From: Motiliproteus sp. MSK22-1
GTDB taxonomy: Bacteria; Pseudomonadota; Gammaproteobacteria; Pseudomonadales; Balneatricaceae
Reading direction: 5' to 3'
NCBI RefSeq assembly: GCF_001968815.1
Contig: NZ_MIEQ01000061.1
Coordinates: 62,001-126,000, forward strand
DNA: 64,000 nt
In this document: one piece after another, positions 8,984 through 18,597 of the stretch
Layout: every line of letters begins with the position of its first letter
How positions within the stretch are numbered: the first letter of the stretch is position 1
The notes under the pieces: model-generated
Seen by the model: only the letters and a program-made list of their open reading frames with translations
Databases searched by the model: none
What the model was told of the DNA's origin: nothing
Program-made: the position numbers and the translations under genes

Positions 8984-10624
8984 CTAACTCAAATCCAGCA
9001 ACATGGATGCAGGATCTTCGAGGAAAGACTGCCACAAACCGCTAAAGCGGGCGATGGTACCACCATCAATCACCCGGTGATCTCCAGACCAACTGATATT
9101 CATGATGCTTCGCGCCTCAACCTCACCTTCAGCATCAAATCTCGGTAGCGTCTGCACTTTGCCAAGCGCCACAATTGCTACTTCCGGCGGATTGACCAAG
9201 GGTACGGCATAAGTGCCGCCCAGTGCCCCGATATTTGAAATGCTGATCGTCCCCCCCTGCAGATCCTGCGGGCTGACACGTCCGTCACGAGCTGCATCAG
9301 CCAGTCGCTGAACTTCTGCTGCAATTTCCAGAATACTGAGCCTGTTGACGCCCTTAATGTTGGGAACAATCAAACCCACTTTCGAGTCGACAGCCATACC
9401 GATGTTGCAATCCGACAAATAATGAATTTCAGTGCAATCATCGTTCACTCGACTATTCAGTATCGGATACTCCTTCACCGCCATTGCCAACGCTTTCATA
9501 ATCAGTGGCATCAACGTCAGTCGAATCCCCTGTTTTTCAGCTTTCGGTTTTAATTGACGACGCAGTTCAAGCAACGCGCTAACGTCTACCTCATCTCCGA
9601 AGGTAAAGTGGGGGATAGTGCTGGCAGACAGTGCCATTTGCCGTACCATGGCAGCCTTGATACCACGGATAGGCTCAACTCTGATGTCAGCATCTACTAT
9701 GGCTGCCGAAGCTGAAATCGGTTTTTCCACTAGTGGAGCAACAGTGCCACAGGATTTGTTTTTTTGAAACTGAATAACATCATCCTTCAGCACACGGCCA
9801 TCCTTACCGCTACCAGGTATGCTAACAATATCCAATTCGTATTCACGACAAAGCCTGCGTACAGCAGGACTTGCCAAGGCTTTGGTTTTAGTAGCAGCAG
9901 AGTCGGTGAAACTCGATTTTTCTTTTAAGTTGACCTGGGCTTTCGAGTCAGCACCGTTGGCATCCGTCGCCATTGAGGTTCGTTTTACTGCCGTTTTTGG
10001 TGTTTCCGCCGCCTCAGGAGCCCTTTCGCCAACAGCGACGCCATGATCAGGAATCACAGCAAATAAAGGCTGGTGCACCTTGGCAATATCACCCTGCGGA
10101 TAATACAGTTTAGTAACAGTACCCGCCGTATGGGCTGGAATCTGAACCAACGCCTTATCGGTCATAACATCAACCACAGGCTGGTCTTCTTCAATATGAT
10201 CACCTTCGGCAATCAGCCACTCCACGACTTCACACTCAACAATCCCTTCACCTATATCCGGCAGAATAAAGTCTTCACTTGGAGCAGTCCCGGAACCGGC
10301 AGCAGCCGGCAAACTTGCGGATGTTTCATCGACCGCAGATACCGCTTCTGCCGCTGCACCATCAGATACGGTGTCAGCTTCAGCTCCATTAAGATCAATT
10401 TCAAACAGTGGCTGATGCACTTTAGCACTGTCACCTTGCTGGTAATAAAGCTTGGTAACCCGTCCCGCATGAGGTGCAGGTATTTGCACAAGCGCCTTGT
10501 CGGTCATAACGTCAGCAACCGGCTGATCTTCTTCGATCAGTTCGCCTTCCTTAATCAACCACTCAACCAATTCACACTCAACGATTCCTTCACCGATATC
10601 CGGCAGGATAAAATCTTTTAACAT
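8984..10624 (-). CDS. bkdB: Branched-chain 2-oxoacid dehydrogenase E2 (dihydrolipoyl acyltransferase) with two lipoyl domains
   Basis: E2 forms the core of the complex and moves the acyl group from lipoyl-lysine to CoA. The 546-residue protein contains two lipoyl domains (about 3-77 and 117-191, lipoyl lysines Lys43 and Lys157 in MTDKALVQIPA), a linker, an E3-binding domain (about 249-287) and the catalytic domain (about 310-546) with DHRVIDGG (His516). The two lipoyl domains are almost the same sequence, suggesting a recent internal duplication. It follows E1beta by 12 bases. No lipoamide dehydrogenase (E3) gene is next to it, so E3 must come from elsewhere. The branched-chain role is inferred from the partner E1 genes; an acetoin or pyruvate-type complex is less likely. 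Confidence 0.9.
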   Translation of the reverse strand: MLKDFILPDIGEGIVECELVEWLIKEGELIEEDQPVADVMTDKALVQIPAPHAGRVTKLYYQQGDSAKVHQPLFEIDLNGAEADTVSDGAAAEAVSAVDETSASLPAAAGSGTAPSEDFILPDIGEGIVECEVVEWLIAEGDHIEEDQPVVDVMTDKALVQIPAHTAGTVTKLYYPQGDIAKVHQPLFAVIPDHGVAVGERAPEAAETPKTAVKRTSMATDANGADSKAQVNLKEKSSFTDSAATKTKALASPAVRRLCREYELDIVSIPGSGKDGRVLKDDVIQFQKNKSCGTVAPLVEKPISASAAIVDADIRVEPIRGIKAAMVRQMALSASTIPHFTFGDEVDVSALLELRRQLKPKAEKQGIRLTLMPLIMKALAMAVKEYPILNSRVNDDCTEIHYLSDCNIGMAVDSKVGLIVPNIKGVNRLSILEIAAEVQRLADAARDGRVSPQDLQGGTISISNIGALGGTYAVPLVNPPEVAIVALGKVQTLPRFDAEGEVEARSIMNISWSGDHRVIDGGTIARFSGLWQSFLEDPASMLLDLS

Positions 10625-10636
10625 TCTCTCATCCCC

Positions 10637-11614
10637 CTAGAAGTGGATACTGCGTTTAATCGCTTCATAAATTTTCAGGTGGTCGGGAATATATTCCTTC
10701 TCCAACGCCAGCGGATAAGGTGTGTCCATTCCAGCAACTCGTGCAATCGGTGACTCAAGATGCAGGAAGCAGCGTTCCTGAATCGTCGCAGAAATTTCAC
10801 CGGCAAAACCACCCGTTACAGGGGCTTCATGGGTAATCAGCAAGCGGCCGGTTTTCTTTACAGAAGCAACTACAGTTTCAATATCCCAGGGAACAATCGT
10901 ACGAAGGTCAATCAGTTCACAGGAGATTCCATCCTTTTCAGCCAGTTGATCAGCCATATCCAGGTATTCCATCTGAGCACCCCAGGCCAGCAGAGTAATA
11001 TCACTCCCTTCTTTGACCACTTCAGCGCTGCTCAAAGGCAACTCATAATCTTCTTCAGGGACCTCACCAACCGAGGCACGATAGATACGTTTGGGCTCAA
11101 AGAAAATAACCGGATTGGGGTCGCGAATTGAGGCTAACAGTAGCCCCTTGGCTTGATGAGGATTACGAGGGACAACGACTTTTAACCCTGGTGTCTGAGC
11201 AAAATAAGCTTCCGGCGACTGAGAATGGTAGTGACCACCCGCAATACCGCCCCCATAAGGCGTCCGTATCGTCAGCCCGCCCACATCGAACAGGTTACCT
11301 GAGCGGTAACGGAATTTAGCAGCCTCGTTAACAATTTGGTCAAATGCCGGAAAGATATAATCGGCAAACTGGATTTCCGCCACAGGTACTGATCCCTGTG
11401 AGGCTAAACCATTGGCGAAACCAATGATACCTTGCTCAACCAACGGAGTATTAAAACAGCGATCCCTTCCGTATTTCTCCTGGAGATGACTTGTCGCGCG
11501 GAACACCCCGCCAAACCCACCAACATCTTCACCAAAGCAGATCACTTTCGAGTTTTGTGCCATGGCGATATCCAATGCATTGTTAACCGCCTGCAGCAGA
11601 TTCATTTTAGCCAT
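10637..11614 (-). CDS. bkdA2: 2-oxoacid dehydrogenase E1 component, beta subunit (branched-chain type)
   Basis: The 325-residue protein is a full-length E1beta: [15 protein letters not shown] at the start, [18 protein letters not shown], the conserved [14 protein letters not shown] and [15 protein letters not shown] segments, and the transketolase C-terminal domain ending in [16 protein letters not shown]. It binds thiamine diphosphate together with E1alpha and decarboxylates branched-chain 2-oxoacids from Val, Leu and Ile breakdown. Its start overlaps the end of E1alpha by 8 bases, so translation is probably coupled. Assignment to the branched-chain type rather than pyruvate rests on similarity to BCKDH E1beta and on the E1alpha partner. 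Confidence 0.92.
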   Translation of the reverse strand: MAKMNLLQAVNNALDIAMAQNSKVICFGEDVGGFGGVFRATSHLQEKYGRDRCFNTPLVEQGIIGFANGLASQGSVPVAEIQFADYIFPAFDQIVNEAAKFRYRSGNLFDVGGLTIRTPYGGGIAGGHYHSQSPEAYFAQTPGLKVVVPRNPHQAKGLLLASIRDPNPVIFFEPKRIYRASVGEVPEEDYELPLSSAEVVKEGSDITLLAWGAQMEYLDMADQLAEKDGISCELIDLRTIVPWDIETVVASVKKTGRLLITHEAPVTGGFAGEISATIQERCFLHLESPIARVAGMDTPYPLALEKEYIPDHLKIYEAIKRSIHF

Positions 11615-12791
11615 GGTCTAGATCCCCTGAAGTCTTTGGATAGGCATCCGGGTACAGACGGATATGTGCCTTTAGCTGATCGAGTTGCTCCACAAGCAAA
11701 GTCGGTGGAGTATCATAAACATCGGTGATCAGCTCATCGAGTTTACAAATAGGACGTTTTTCCGCTTCTTTCAGCGTTGCTAAAACCTCTCGTCGCTCTG
11801 CGTCGAAGAGCTTGCTGTCTTCTTCTTCAGTCCACCATTTTTGTAAGAATAACCATTGCTTCATTCGCAATAACGGGTCTTTACTGGCCCAGGCTTCCTC
11901 TTCTTTCTTACTTCGATATCCAGAGGGATCATCGGAAGAAGAATGAGCAGCCAGACGATAACTCATACTTTCAATCAATACGGGTTCATTTTGTTCAACC
12001 GCAATTCGACGGGCTTCAACAGTCGCAGCATAGACTGCCAATGTGTCATTACCATCCACCCGGATGGTATGCATACCATAACCCAAAGCTCTCGGTGCTA
12101 TACCGTCGGCTGCAAATTGTTCATTAGACGGGGTTGATATGGCATAGCCATTGTTTCGACAGAGAAAAATGACGGGCACTTTCAGTACCGAGGCCATATT
12201 CAGGGCAGCATGAAAATCACCTTCAGAAGCGGCACCTTCACCAAAGACCGTTACGGTACATTTACCTTCACCCGCAAGTTTTTGTCCATAGGCATAGCCG
12301 GTTGCCTGTGGAATCTGAGTGGCCAGTGGAGATGAAATCGTCATGTAATGCAGCTTGGAAGAACCATAATGAATCGGCATCTGACGGCCTTTGCCGTAAT
12401 CTCGTTCATTACTGAATAGCTGATTCATAAATTCATCGAGGGTAAAACCGCGATAGACCAAAGCCCCCTGTTCGCGGTACTGAGCCATGATCATATCTTC
12501 ATCATCGAGGGCAGCAGCAAAGCCAACCGTGGTCGCTTCCTCTCCTGTCGACTGCATATAAAAGCTCAGACGTCCCTGGCGTTGAGCTGCCAGCATACGC
12601 TCATCCAGCACACGGGTGCGGACCATCGCTTTATAAATTCTGAGTGCTGTGCTCTGTTCCAGATCAGGCAGCGTTGCTCCCTTGTAAGGAGAACCATCCT
12701 GCTTCAGGACCTTGTAGGTCGGTATCTGGAGCTCGTCTCCACGGATAAAATTGAGCTTGTGTACAACTCTATCTTTAGTACCCGTTTTCAT
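11607..12791 (-). CDS. bkdA1: 2-oxoacid dehydrogenase E1 component, alpha subunit (branched-chain type)
   Basis: The 394-residue subunit has the thiamine diphosphate motif [17 protein letters not shown] with the downstream NNGYAIS. The [17 protein letters not shown] segment corresponds to the loop phosphorylated in the mitochondrial BCKDH E1alpha. The N-terminal region ([17 protein letters not shown]) is typical of BCKDH rather than pyruvate dehydrogenase E1alpha. It is first in the E1alpha-E1beta-E2 operon. The 5' region contains a small hairpin (12889-12907) about 100 bases before the start. The complex feeds branched-chain acyl-CoA into catabolism or branched fatty acid synthesis. Confidence 0.92.
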   Translation of the reverse strand: MKTGTKDRVVHKLNFIRGDELQIPTYKVLKQDGSPYKGATLPDLEQSTALRIYKAMVRTRVLDERMLAAQRQGRLSFYMQSTGEEATTVGFAAALDDEDMIMAQYREQGALVYRGFTLDEFMNQLFSNERDYGKGRQMPIHYGSSKLHYMTISSPLATQIPQATGYAYGQKLAGEGKCTVTVFGEGAASEGDFHAALNMASVLKVPVIFLCRNNGYAISTPSNEQFAADGIAPRALGYGMHTIRVDGNDTLAVYAATVEARRIAVEQNEPVLIESMSYRLAAHSSSDDPSGYRSKKEEEAWASKDPLLRMKQWLFLQKWWTEEEDSKLFDAERREVLATLKEAEKRPICKLDELITDVYDTPPTLLVEQLDQLKAHIRLYPDAYPKTSGDLDHG

Positions 12792-13307
12792 AGCTTCCTC
12801 TTCATTATTTTTTGGAACACCTGACAGTAGGGTCCCCTAAGTGGATAGCTGCAGACCCCTTATGAGGGTTTGCTCATAATAATATAGACCCACCTGGGTA
12901 AGGTGGGGAGACAGTTTTAAACTACTTTTACGTAAACGTAAAGTATATTCAACAAGCCAATGCTTTTACTAGCTGCTCATTAGAATCCGTTCACTGCTAT
13001 TAATTGGAGTTTAAAGCAGGTAAATCAGGCCTTTCAGACTCGTGTCGAAGCTCAAATGAAAAAGTGCCATAGAGCATTTTTTTTCAGGAATTATATTAAC
13101 TCAGCTGTTGTTGAACCTATAAGGAACCTGTGAATAACTCCATGGCTTTCACAGGCAGTTACAACTGTTATTGTTACAACTATCCTTGTCACAACCATCC
13201 TTTATAACCCTATAACACCAAGGTCTTAGCGATGAATAATGGACCAAGCCTCTATACTGTAGTCAAAACAACCATCTCTCAACTACACGAATATCAGCGT
13301 TAATATA
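12792..13307. other. Promoter region between bkd and the broken binding-protein gene
   Basis: These 516 bases contain no supportable gene. They must hold the bkd promoter (minus) and the promoter of the gene at 13308 (plus). A perfect 7-bp hairpin, CCCACCT (12889-12895) with AGGTGGG (12901-12907) and a 5-base loop, lies in the probable bkd leader. The region is otherwise AT-rich, with no Bkd-regulator gene nearby. Confidence 0.5.
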
Positions 13308-14107
13308 ATGAAAAGATCAATACTGCTCATCCTGACAATCAGCCAGACATTTTTTTTCAATCAGGCATCTGCTGACCAAAATGGCCAGGTCCCAGCCAAC
13401 AATGTCATTGTCTATTCCCACAACACAGCCACAGATACCTATATCGATACCCTGGGTGAATTTCGCGGTAAGCACCACGGCGGCCGAGGAGCTTTTTTGA
13501 CGGAATTAGTTCGAGAGCTGATGATCAGTGTTAACCAGCAGCCCTTGATTGAAAAGCACTCTGTAGAACAGGCTATTGAATCGCTTGAAGATCAACAGTT
13601 GATTGCAGTCATTGATATTAATCGCACCACTATAAAACCTCTGAATACAAATGGGTCGGCCCCCTGTTAAACGACAGCATCCATTTTCTGGAAAGCAGGA
13701 AGAACCCTGCCTTGATCACTTCCATCGCTGAAGCAAAGCAGACAAAAGCGGTCTGCGTTCGACAAGGAAGCCCCCAGGTTAATAGTCTGAAACAACAAGG
13801 CTTTAACAATATACGGACGGCCAGTTCCTACAAAGCCTGTTGGGATATGCTTTTCGAAGGACAGGTTACCTTGACAACACTGGCTATTGAACTGATGCCG
13901 ACCCTGTTGGATTTAGCCAGGAAAACAACAGCAGAGATAACTACGACGGGAGTAAAACTGCACGAGAATCTGGCTTACCTTGCTTTTTCAAATAATACAC
14001 CCGATTCTGTGATTAAAGCATGGCAGGCTGCGCTGGAAGAAATCAGATCATCAGGAACCCACCACAGTCTTATTCACCACTATTACTGCCAACAGGATTG
14101 CTTCTAG
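13308..14107 (+). pseudogene. Periplasmic solute-binding protein (SBP_bac_3-like), split by a -1 frameshift
   Basis: The first part (120 codons, 13308-13670) starts with a signal peptide (MKRSILLILTISQTFFFNQA) and continues as a family-3-like extracellular solute-binding protein up to VIDINRTT. In the next frame the sequence resumes as EYKWVGPLLNDSIHFLES, a standard continuation of such proteins, and runs to 14107. Adding one A to the AAAA run at 13634-13637 joins both parts into one frame of about 266 residues. These proteins bind amino acids or related solutes; no permease is adjacent. Either the gene is inactivated or the base call is wrong. The 3' end overlaps the convergent ctaA gene by 38 bases. 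Confidence 0.75.
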
Positions 14108-15311
14108 CTTTTGCCTGTTGAAAAACCGTTTTCCCGGAAACATACGGCCACAACTGCCACATTAGCGTCGTAAGAGTTAACAGCAGTAATAATGCTCCGC
14201 CATTATGGGCCACAGCTACAGATAAAGGTAACTTGGCAAGCACATTGGTGATACCCAGTCCCAGTTGCAGCATCAACAGTCCCAGCAACAGCAAAGTTAC
14301 CCGTCGAACCGCGACAGGTAAATCGGAGCGCAACAAACGCAAGCCCAGCAGCGTAAGGTAAACGGCGGTAACCAGAGCACCAATACGGTGAGTGACATGA
14401 ATCGCTGTGCGGGCAGGATAGTCAAGAACGCCATATTCGTAATTGATCCCTAACCCTCTCCACAAAACAAAGCCTTCTGAAAAGTCCATTTCAGGCCACC
14501 ATACGCCATTGTTACAGGTTGGAAATTCCGTGCAGCCAATAGCCGCATAATTAGTACTGGTCCACCCCCCAAGGAATATCTGCAAAACCAGAATGAATAC
14601 TCCCAGTAAAATTGCAGCAAATAGTCCCTTTATTTTTTGGGTAGGGACAGGTTTCTCCACAAAATGAGGTATCAAGGAACGAAATACCATGGAAACAGAT
14701 ATCAACCTTAAGCTTAGCAACCATAAAAGAGTCACTGTTGCCAGACCGCCCAAGAGATGAATAGTGACAATCAACGGCTTCACCAATAGCGTTACTGTCC
14801 ACATTCCCAACATCCCCTGAAAAGCAACCACAAGTAACAGCAGTGCGGGCAATAGCCTAGGCTGTCCCGGCAATTGCCGAAACTTCCAGGCAAGTAATGA
14901 TAAACTGACAATAAACAAACCCAAAAAACCAGCCAGATAGCGATGTATCATTTCTTTCCAGGCTTTATCCACCTCAAGAGGGCGCTGTGGATAACTGGCG
15001 TTGGCTTCAAGAATCTCCTGCTCTACAGAGGGAACTGTCAGCTGGCCATAGCAACCCGGCCAATCCGGACAACCCAGTCCCGCATCTGAAAGTCTTACAT
15101 AGGCTCCCAACATCACCACGATCACTCCCAGGACGCAACTGCATAGCGCAACTCGTAACTGAGTTTTAAAAGGACGACCGACTTTTACGTCCTTTGCTAA
15201 AGAGCAGGAATCCTTGCTCTGCAAAGCGGAAGTTGTCGAGCCGCTGGCCAATCGGGTTTGAATATCAGTCGGTTGACTCATTGATTGCGGTTGAATCTTA
15301 GCTCTGCTCAT
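14070..15311 (-). CDS. ctaA: Heme A synthase (COX15/CtaA family)
   Basis: Heme A synthase oxidises the C8 methyl group of heme O to a formyl group for insertion into cytochrome c oxidase. The 413-residue membrane protein has a hydrophilic N-terminal tail of about 50 residues and then eight predicted helices. Hallmarks are GAYVRLSDAGLGCPDWPGCYG after the first helix, EMIHRYLAGFLGL (a heme-ligand histidine) and THRIGALVTAVYL in the second half. It is separated from the rest of the minus-strand cox cluster by the plus-strand oxidase-like gene at 15451, an unusual order since ctaA normally adjoins ctaB. Confidence 0.93.
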   Translation of the reverse strand: MSRAKIQPQSMSQPTDIQTRLASGSTTSALQSKDSCSLAKDVKVGRPFKTQLRVALCSCVLGVIVVMLGAYVRLSDAGLGCPDWPGCYGQLTVPSVEQEILEANASYPQRPLEVDKAWKEMIHRYLAGFLGLFIVSLSLLAWKFRQLPGQPRLLPALLLLVVAFQGMLGMWTVTLLVKPLIVTIHLLGGLATVTLLWLLSLRLISVSMVFRSLIPHFVEKPVPTQKIKGLFAAILLGVFILVLQIFLGGWTSTNYAAIGCTEFPTCNNGVWWPEMDFSEGFVLWRGLGINYEYGVLDYPARTAIHVTHRIGALVTAVYLTLLGLRLLRSDLPVAVRRVTLLLLGLLMLQLGLGITNVLAKLPLSVAVAHNGGALLLLLTLTTLMWQLWPYVSGKTVFQQAKARSNPVGSNSGE

Positions 15312-15450
15312 GGGAATCTCAATAAATCATTATTAGATCTGACGCTTAACGCTCGGCGCCTGACCTACGTTCTTAACGGTACGGACGCTATATCTGAGAT
15401 ACTGACGTAAAAAGCCCGCTGTACAGGCGACATCCCTGAACGAAACATCA

Positions 15451-16872
15451 ATGGAGACCAGCTGCTTGAAACAGAAAACGGATAAAAGCATCGTTGATCG
15501 GATAATACTGAATCCTGTCCAGGCTCAGGAGGTCAGGCGCTGGTTGCAATTGGGGGTCTTGTCCCTGGCAATCGCTGGTATCTTTGCTCTGCTGTTGGTG
15601 CTGTCGAGAGTACCCGGAGCCGATGCTTTTTTTCCATGGATCGATTTCTTTCATACCGCCCTCGTTGTTCACGTGGATCAATCGGTCCTGATCTGGTTCC
15701 TGTCCATGGCGGGTGTTCTCTGGTCTCTGACTGACAAATGCAGAGATCCCTCACTACTCCGCCTCCTATCTATCGTCTTAGCAATAACAGGTACTGTTGG
15801 TATTGCCGTTTCTGCCTTTTTTGGCGAAGGCTCAGCACTGATGAATAACTATATCCCTGTACTTCAACGCCCATTGTTCTTTATTTCTTTGGCTGTGTTT
15901 GGTTCGGGAATCACCCTTCGCCTGATACTGACATTGATAGCAAGCAACAGGCAAGTGTTGATTAACGACAGCCATCCCCTCTATGTAGCCTCAGTTACCG
16001 TGGCCATCGCCACTATCACAGCAATCGCGGCTCTGCTCTGGAGCTGGTGGGATATACCACCCGAAATCAGCGGCCAGGGATTCTTTGAATTTTTATTCTG
16101 GGGAGCTGGGCACAGCTTACAATTTGCCTACAGTCAGTTGCTGCTGATTACTTGGTTGCTGCTGGCTGTGGCGAGTGGTGTAATACTTCCAACCAGTGAA
16201 AAATCCCTTGGCCGATGGCTTTGGCTCGGCGTACTCCCTGTTCTGGCAGTACCCGTTATTTATTTCAGCTACCCGACAGTTTCCCCAGAATCCCGCTTAG
16301 CCTTTACCCGATTGATGCAATACGGTGGTGTTCTGGCAGCCGTACCCATCGGAGTTATCCTGTTATATGGATTAAAAAGATCTCCCGGTCCTACCCCGGA
16401 ACACCGCCCTCTGCGTTTGACTCTATGGATGTCAATAATGCTGTTTGCCTGCGGTGGCGGGATTGCCCTGATGATATCCGGGGTAAATACTGTAATACCT
16501 GCCCATTACCACGGCTCCATTGTTGGTATCACATTAGCTTTGATGGGTCTTGGATACCTGTTATTACCTAAGCTGGGTTACCGTCCGATTACTGGCCGCC
16601 TCGCCAGTATCCAGCCACTATGCTATGGCATCGGTCAATTACTGCATATCACCGGACTCGCCCTTTCTGGAGCCATGGGTATTCAAAGAAAAACGGCTGG
16701 GGCAGCTCAGGGACTGGACAGTCTGGCAGCAAAACTATCCATGGGAGTCATGGGTATCGGTGGGTTGATGGCTGTCATTGGCGGAATACTTTTTGTCTGG
16801 ATAATGTTGCGGGCATTCCTGCAGGGTGCCAAAACAGAACACCCCGGAGTGCAGCAACCAAATATTCAGTAG
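15451..16872 (+). CDS. Heme-copper oxidase subunit I-like membrane protein
   Basis: The 473-residue protein has about twelve predicted membrane helices. Its histidine-bearing segments resemble those of heme-copper oxidases: FHTALVVHVDQSVLIWFLSM, FWGAGHSLQFAYSQ and PAHYHGSIVGITLALMG. It is far from ctaD in sequence and closest in style to proteins annotated as cbb3-like subunit I of unknown role. The sequence does not tell whether it is an oxidase, a heme or copper carrier or an assembly factor. The ATG at 15451 has no clear ribosome-binding site; a TTG five codons later is preceded by GGAG at good distance. It lies divergent from ctaA and convergent with ctaB, inside the oxidase assembly cluster. 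Confidence 0.65.
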   Translation: METSCLKQKTDKSIVDRIILNPVQAQEVRRWLQLGVLSLAIAGIFALLLVLSRVPGADAFFPWIDFFHTALVVHVDQSVLIWFLSMAGVLWSLTDKCRDPSLLRLLSIVLAITGTVGIAVSAFFGEGSALMNNYIPVLQRPLFFISLAVFGSGITLRLILTLIASNRQVLINDSHPLYVASVTVAIATITAIAALLWSWWDIPPEISGQGFFEFLFWGAGHSLQFAYSQLLLITWLLLAVASGVILPTSEKSLGRWLWLGVLPVLAVPVIYFSYPTVSPESRLAFTRLMQYGGVLAAVPIGVILLYGLKRSPGPTPEHRPLRLTLWMSIMLFACGGGIALMISGVNTVIPAHYHGSIVGITLALMGLGYLLLPKLGYRPITGRLASIQPLCYGIGQLLHITGLALSGAMGIQRKTAGAAQGLDSLAAKLSMGVMGIGGLMAVIGGILFVWIMLRAFLQGAKTEHPGVQQPNIQ

Positions 16873-17036
16873 CAGGTTAGGCTCCTTAGACCCCAGCGTC
16901 AGTTTTTTAAGCAAACCTGTCCCGGGGTTACTTTCAACCGTGAATGTAAACCACTGACTGACAATTCAGGCCACCGTCTGATGTCTGGACCTTCGTTTAT
17001 TCCCTAAATCAGGGTTATTTGCCTAAACCACTGTGA

Positions 17037-17957
17037 TTAGCCCATATAAGCAGGCACAAAGAACACCAGATAGTGATCAATTAACAGTAAGGCAAACAAC
17101 ATACAGAGATAAACAATTGAAAATTTAAAGGTTTTCATAGCATGCTGTATGCCATCGCCTTGCCAGAGTTTCCAGCAATGCCACACAAACCCCAACCCCA
17201 GAATGGTAGCCCCCAGCAGGTAAAGCATGCCGCTCATATGAACAAAAAATGGCATCATCGAAACGGCCAGCAGCATCACTGAATAAACCAATACCTGATT
17301 CTTTGTAAATGGAATACCGTGAGTAACCGGCAGCATGGGAATTCCCGCCTTGGCATACTCTTGATGCCGGTGTATTGCCAACGGCCAAAAGTGAGGAGGT
17401 GTCCAGATGAAAATAATCAACAGCAGCAAAAAAGCTTCTGTTGTTACTTCACCGGTTATCGCTGTCCACCCCAACAGAGGAGGCGCAGCGCCCGCTAAAC
17501 CACCCCAGATAATATTCTGCGGGGTGTTACGCTTCAGAAAAAGAGTATAAACAAAGGCATAGCCGATCAATGCCATAAAAGTCAGTATAGCTGTCAGACC
17601 ATTCACCAAGAACCACAGCATCAGCATTGAGGTCAATGCCAGCAGGACAGCAAAAGCTATCGCATGAGAACTATCCATATTACCGCTTGGAATCGGCCTG
17701 CGCTTAGTACGGGCCATAATGGCGTCAATGCGTTGGTCGATAATATGGTTGATTACCGCTCCCGAAGCGGCTGCCAGGGAGATGCCAATCAGACCGAATA
17801 TCAAAGGTTGCCAGGGAACAGCTCCCGACTCTGATAAAAGCATCCCTACCAATGCCGTAAACGTTATCAACAGCACAACCTTAGGTTTGGTTAGCTGATA
17901 GTAGTTACGCCAGGGAAAACTTCCTCTGGAACGAGTAACAGCTTCAGTTGTGGCCAT
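17037..17957 (-). CDS. ctaB: Protoheme IX farnesyltransferase (heme O synthase)
   Basis: CtaB/CyoE attaches a farnesyl group to heme B to give heme O, the precursor of heme A. The 306-residue protein has about nine membrane helices. The UbiA-family aspartate-rich motif is seen as NHIIDQRIDAIMARTKRRP (about residues 69-87), with the second loop around IWTPPHFWPLAIHR. It overlaps the upstream Sco-like gene by 14 bases, so they are co-translated. With ctaA it completes heme A synthesis for the oxidase encoded in the same cluster. Confidence 0.95.
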   Translation of the reverse strand: MATTEAVTRSRGSFPWRNYYQLTKPKVVLLITFTALVGMLLSESGAVPWQPLIFGLIGISLAAASGAVINHIIDQRIDAIMARTKRRPIPSGNMDSSHAIAFAVLLALTSMLMLWFLVNGLTAILTFMALIGYAFVYTLFLKRNTPQNIIWGGLAGAAPPLLGWTAITGEVTTEAFLLLLIIFIWTPPHFWPLAIHRHQEYAKAGIPMLPVTHGIPFTKNQVLVYSVMLLAVSMMPFFVHMSGMLYLLGATILGLGFVWHCWKLWQGDGIQHAMKTFKFSIVYLCMLFALLLIDHYLVFFVPAYMG

Positions 17958-18597
17958 ATTCTGTACCCTTCACCCAGTTTTGAGAAATTTTGAGTAGCTG
18001 CTCCATATCCTCAAGAATTTGCTTCTGGCTCAGCCGCTGTTGATCATGACTCATCATCAAAGCACCCATCGGGTCTATAACAAACGTATAGTCCGTTAAC
18101 GGATGTTGGTCCAATTCAAATAGCTGTGAAAAATGCTCCAGAGATTCCTCCGTAACCCACAAAGTATCTGTACTTGCTTCATCGGCTTTCGCTGCAACTC
18201 GAGACGAGCTCCCCCCCCCTTCAGCGGGTAACAGGATAATCAGGGGCAGGATTCGACGCTGATTTCCACCAATCGCCCGTCGAACTTCATCAATTCCCGT
18301 TAATCGTTGTCCACAAATTTCATCACACAAGCCTCGGGCTACCACCACCATCCGCCAGGCGTCATTAAATTCGTCAGCTTTCAACAATCGACCGTCGTTC
18401 CACTTAAGTTGTAACGGATAAACTGGCCGTGCAGGGTGTATCAATTCTCCCTGATTACTATGCTTATCCGGCAACCATTGAGGATTGAGAAAAAACAGCC
18501 ACCCCATCAATGGGGGTAAACCAAAGAGCCCAATCAATAAGAGTAAAGTCAGCGATCCATATTTTTTGGTAGCAGGAGCAGATGCAGTCATGTCCAT
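17944..18597 (-). CDS. Sco-like membrane-anchored protein with CX3C motif, cytochrome oxidase cluster
   Basis: The 217-residue protein has one N-terminal membrane helix (about 15-37) and a periplasmic domain containing ARGLCDEICGQRL (Cys91, Cys95). The CX3C spacing is the copper-binding pattern of Sco1. The end of the domain (DYTFVIDPMGALMM) resembles the late strands of thioredoxin-fold Sco proteins. Sco proteins deliver copper to the CuA site of subunit II or reduce its cysteines. It sits directly between SURF1 (ends meet) and ctaB (14-base overlap), which supports an assembly role. Sequence similarity to canonical Sco is low, so the name is an inference. Confidence 0.65.
   Translation of the reverse strand: MDMTASAPATKKYGSLTLLLLIGLFGLPPLMGWLFFLNPQWLPDKHSNQGELIHPARPVYPLQLKWNDGRLLKADEFNDAWRMVVVARGLCDEICGQRLTGIDEVRRAIGGNQRRILPLIILLPAEGGGSSSRVAAKADEASTDTLWVTEESLEHFSQLFELDQHPLTDYTFVIDPMGALMMSHDQQRLSQKQILEDMEQLLKISQNWVKGTEYGHN

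Noticed and set aside
10073-10621. 182-codon frame opposite the E2 gene
   Set aside because: It is the antisense of the lipoyl domains; its apparent internal repeat only mirrors the duplicated domains of E2.
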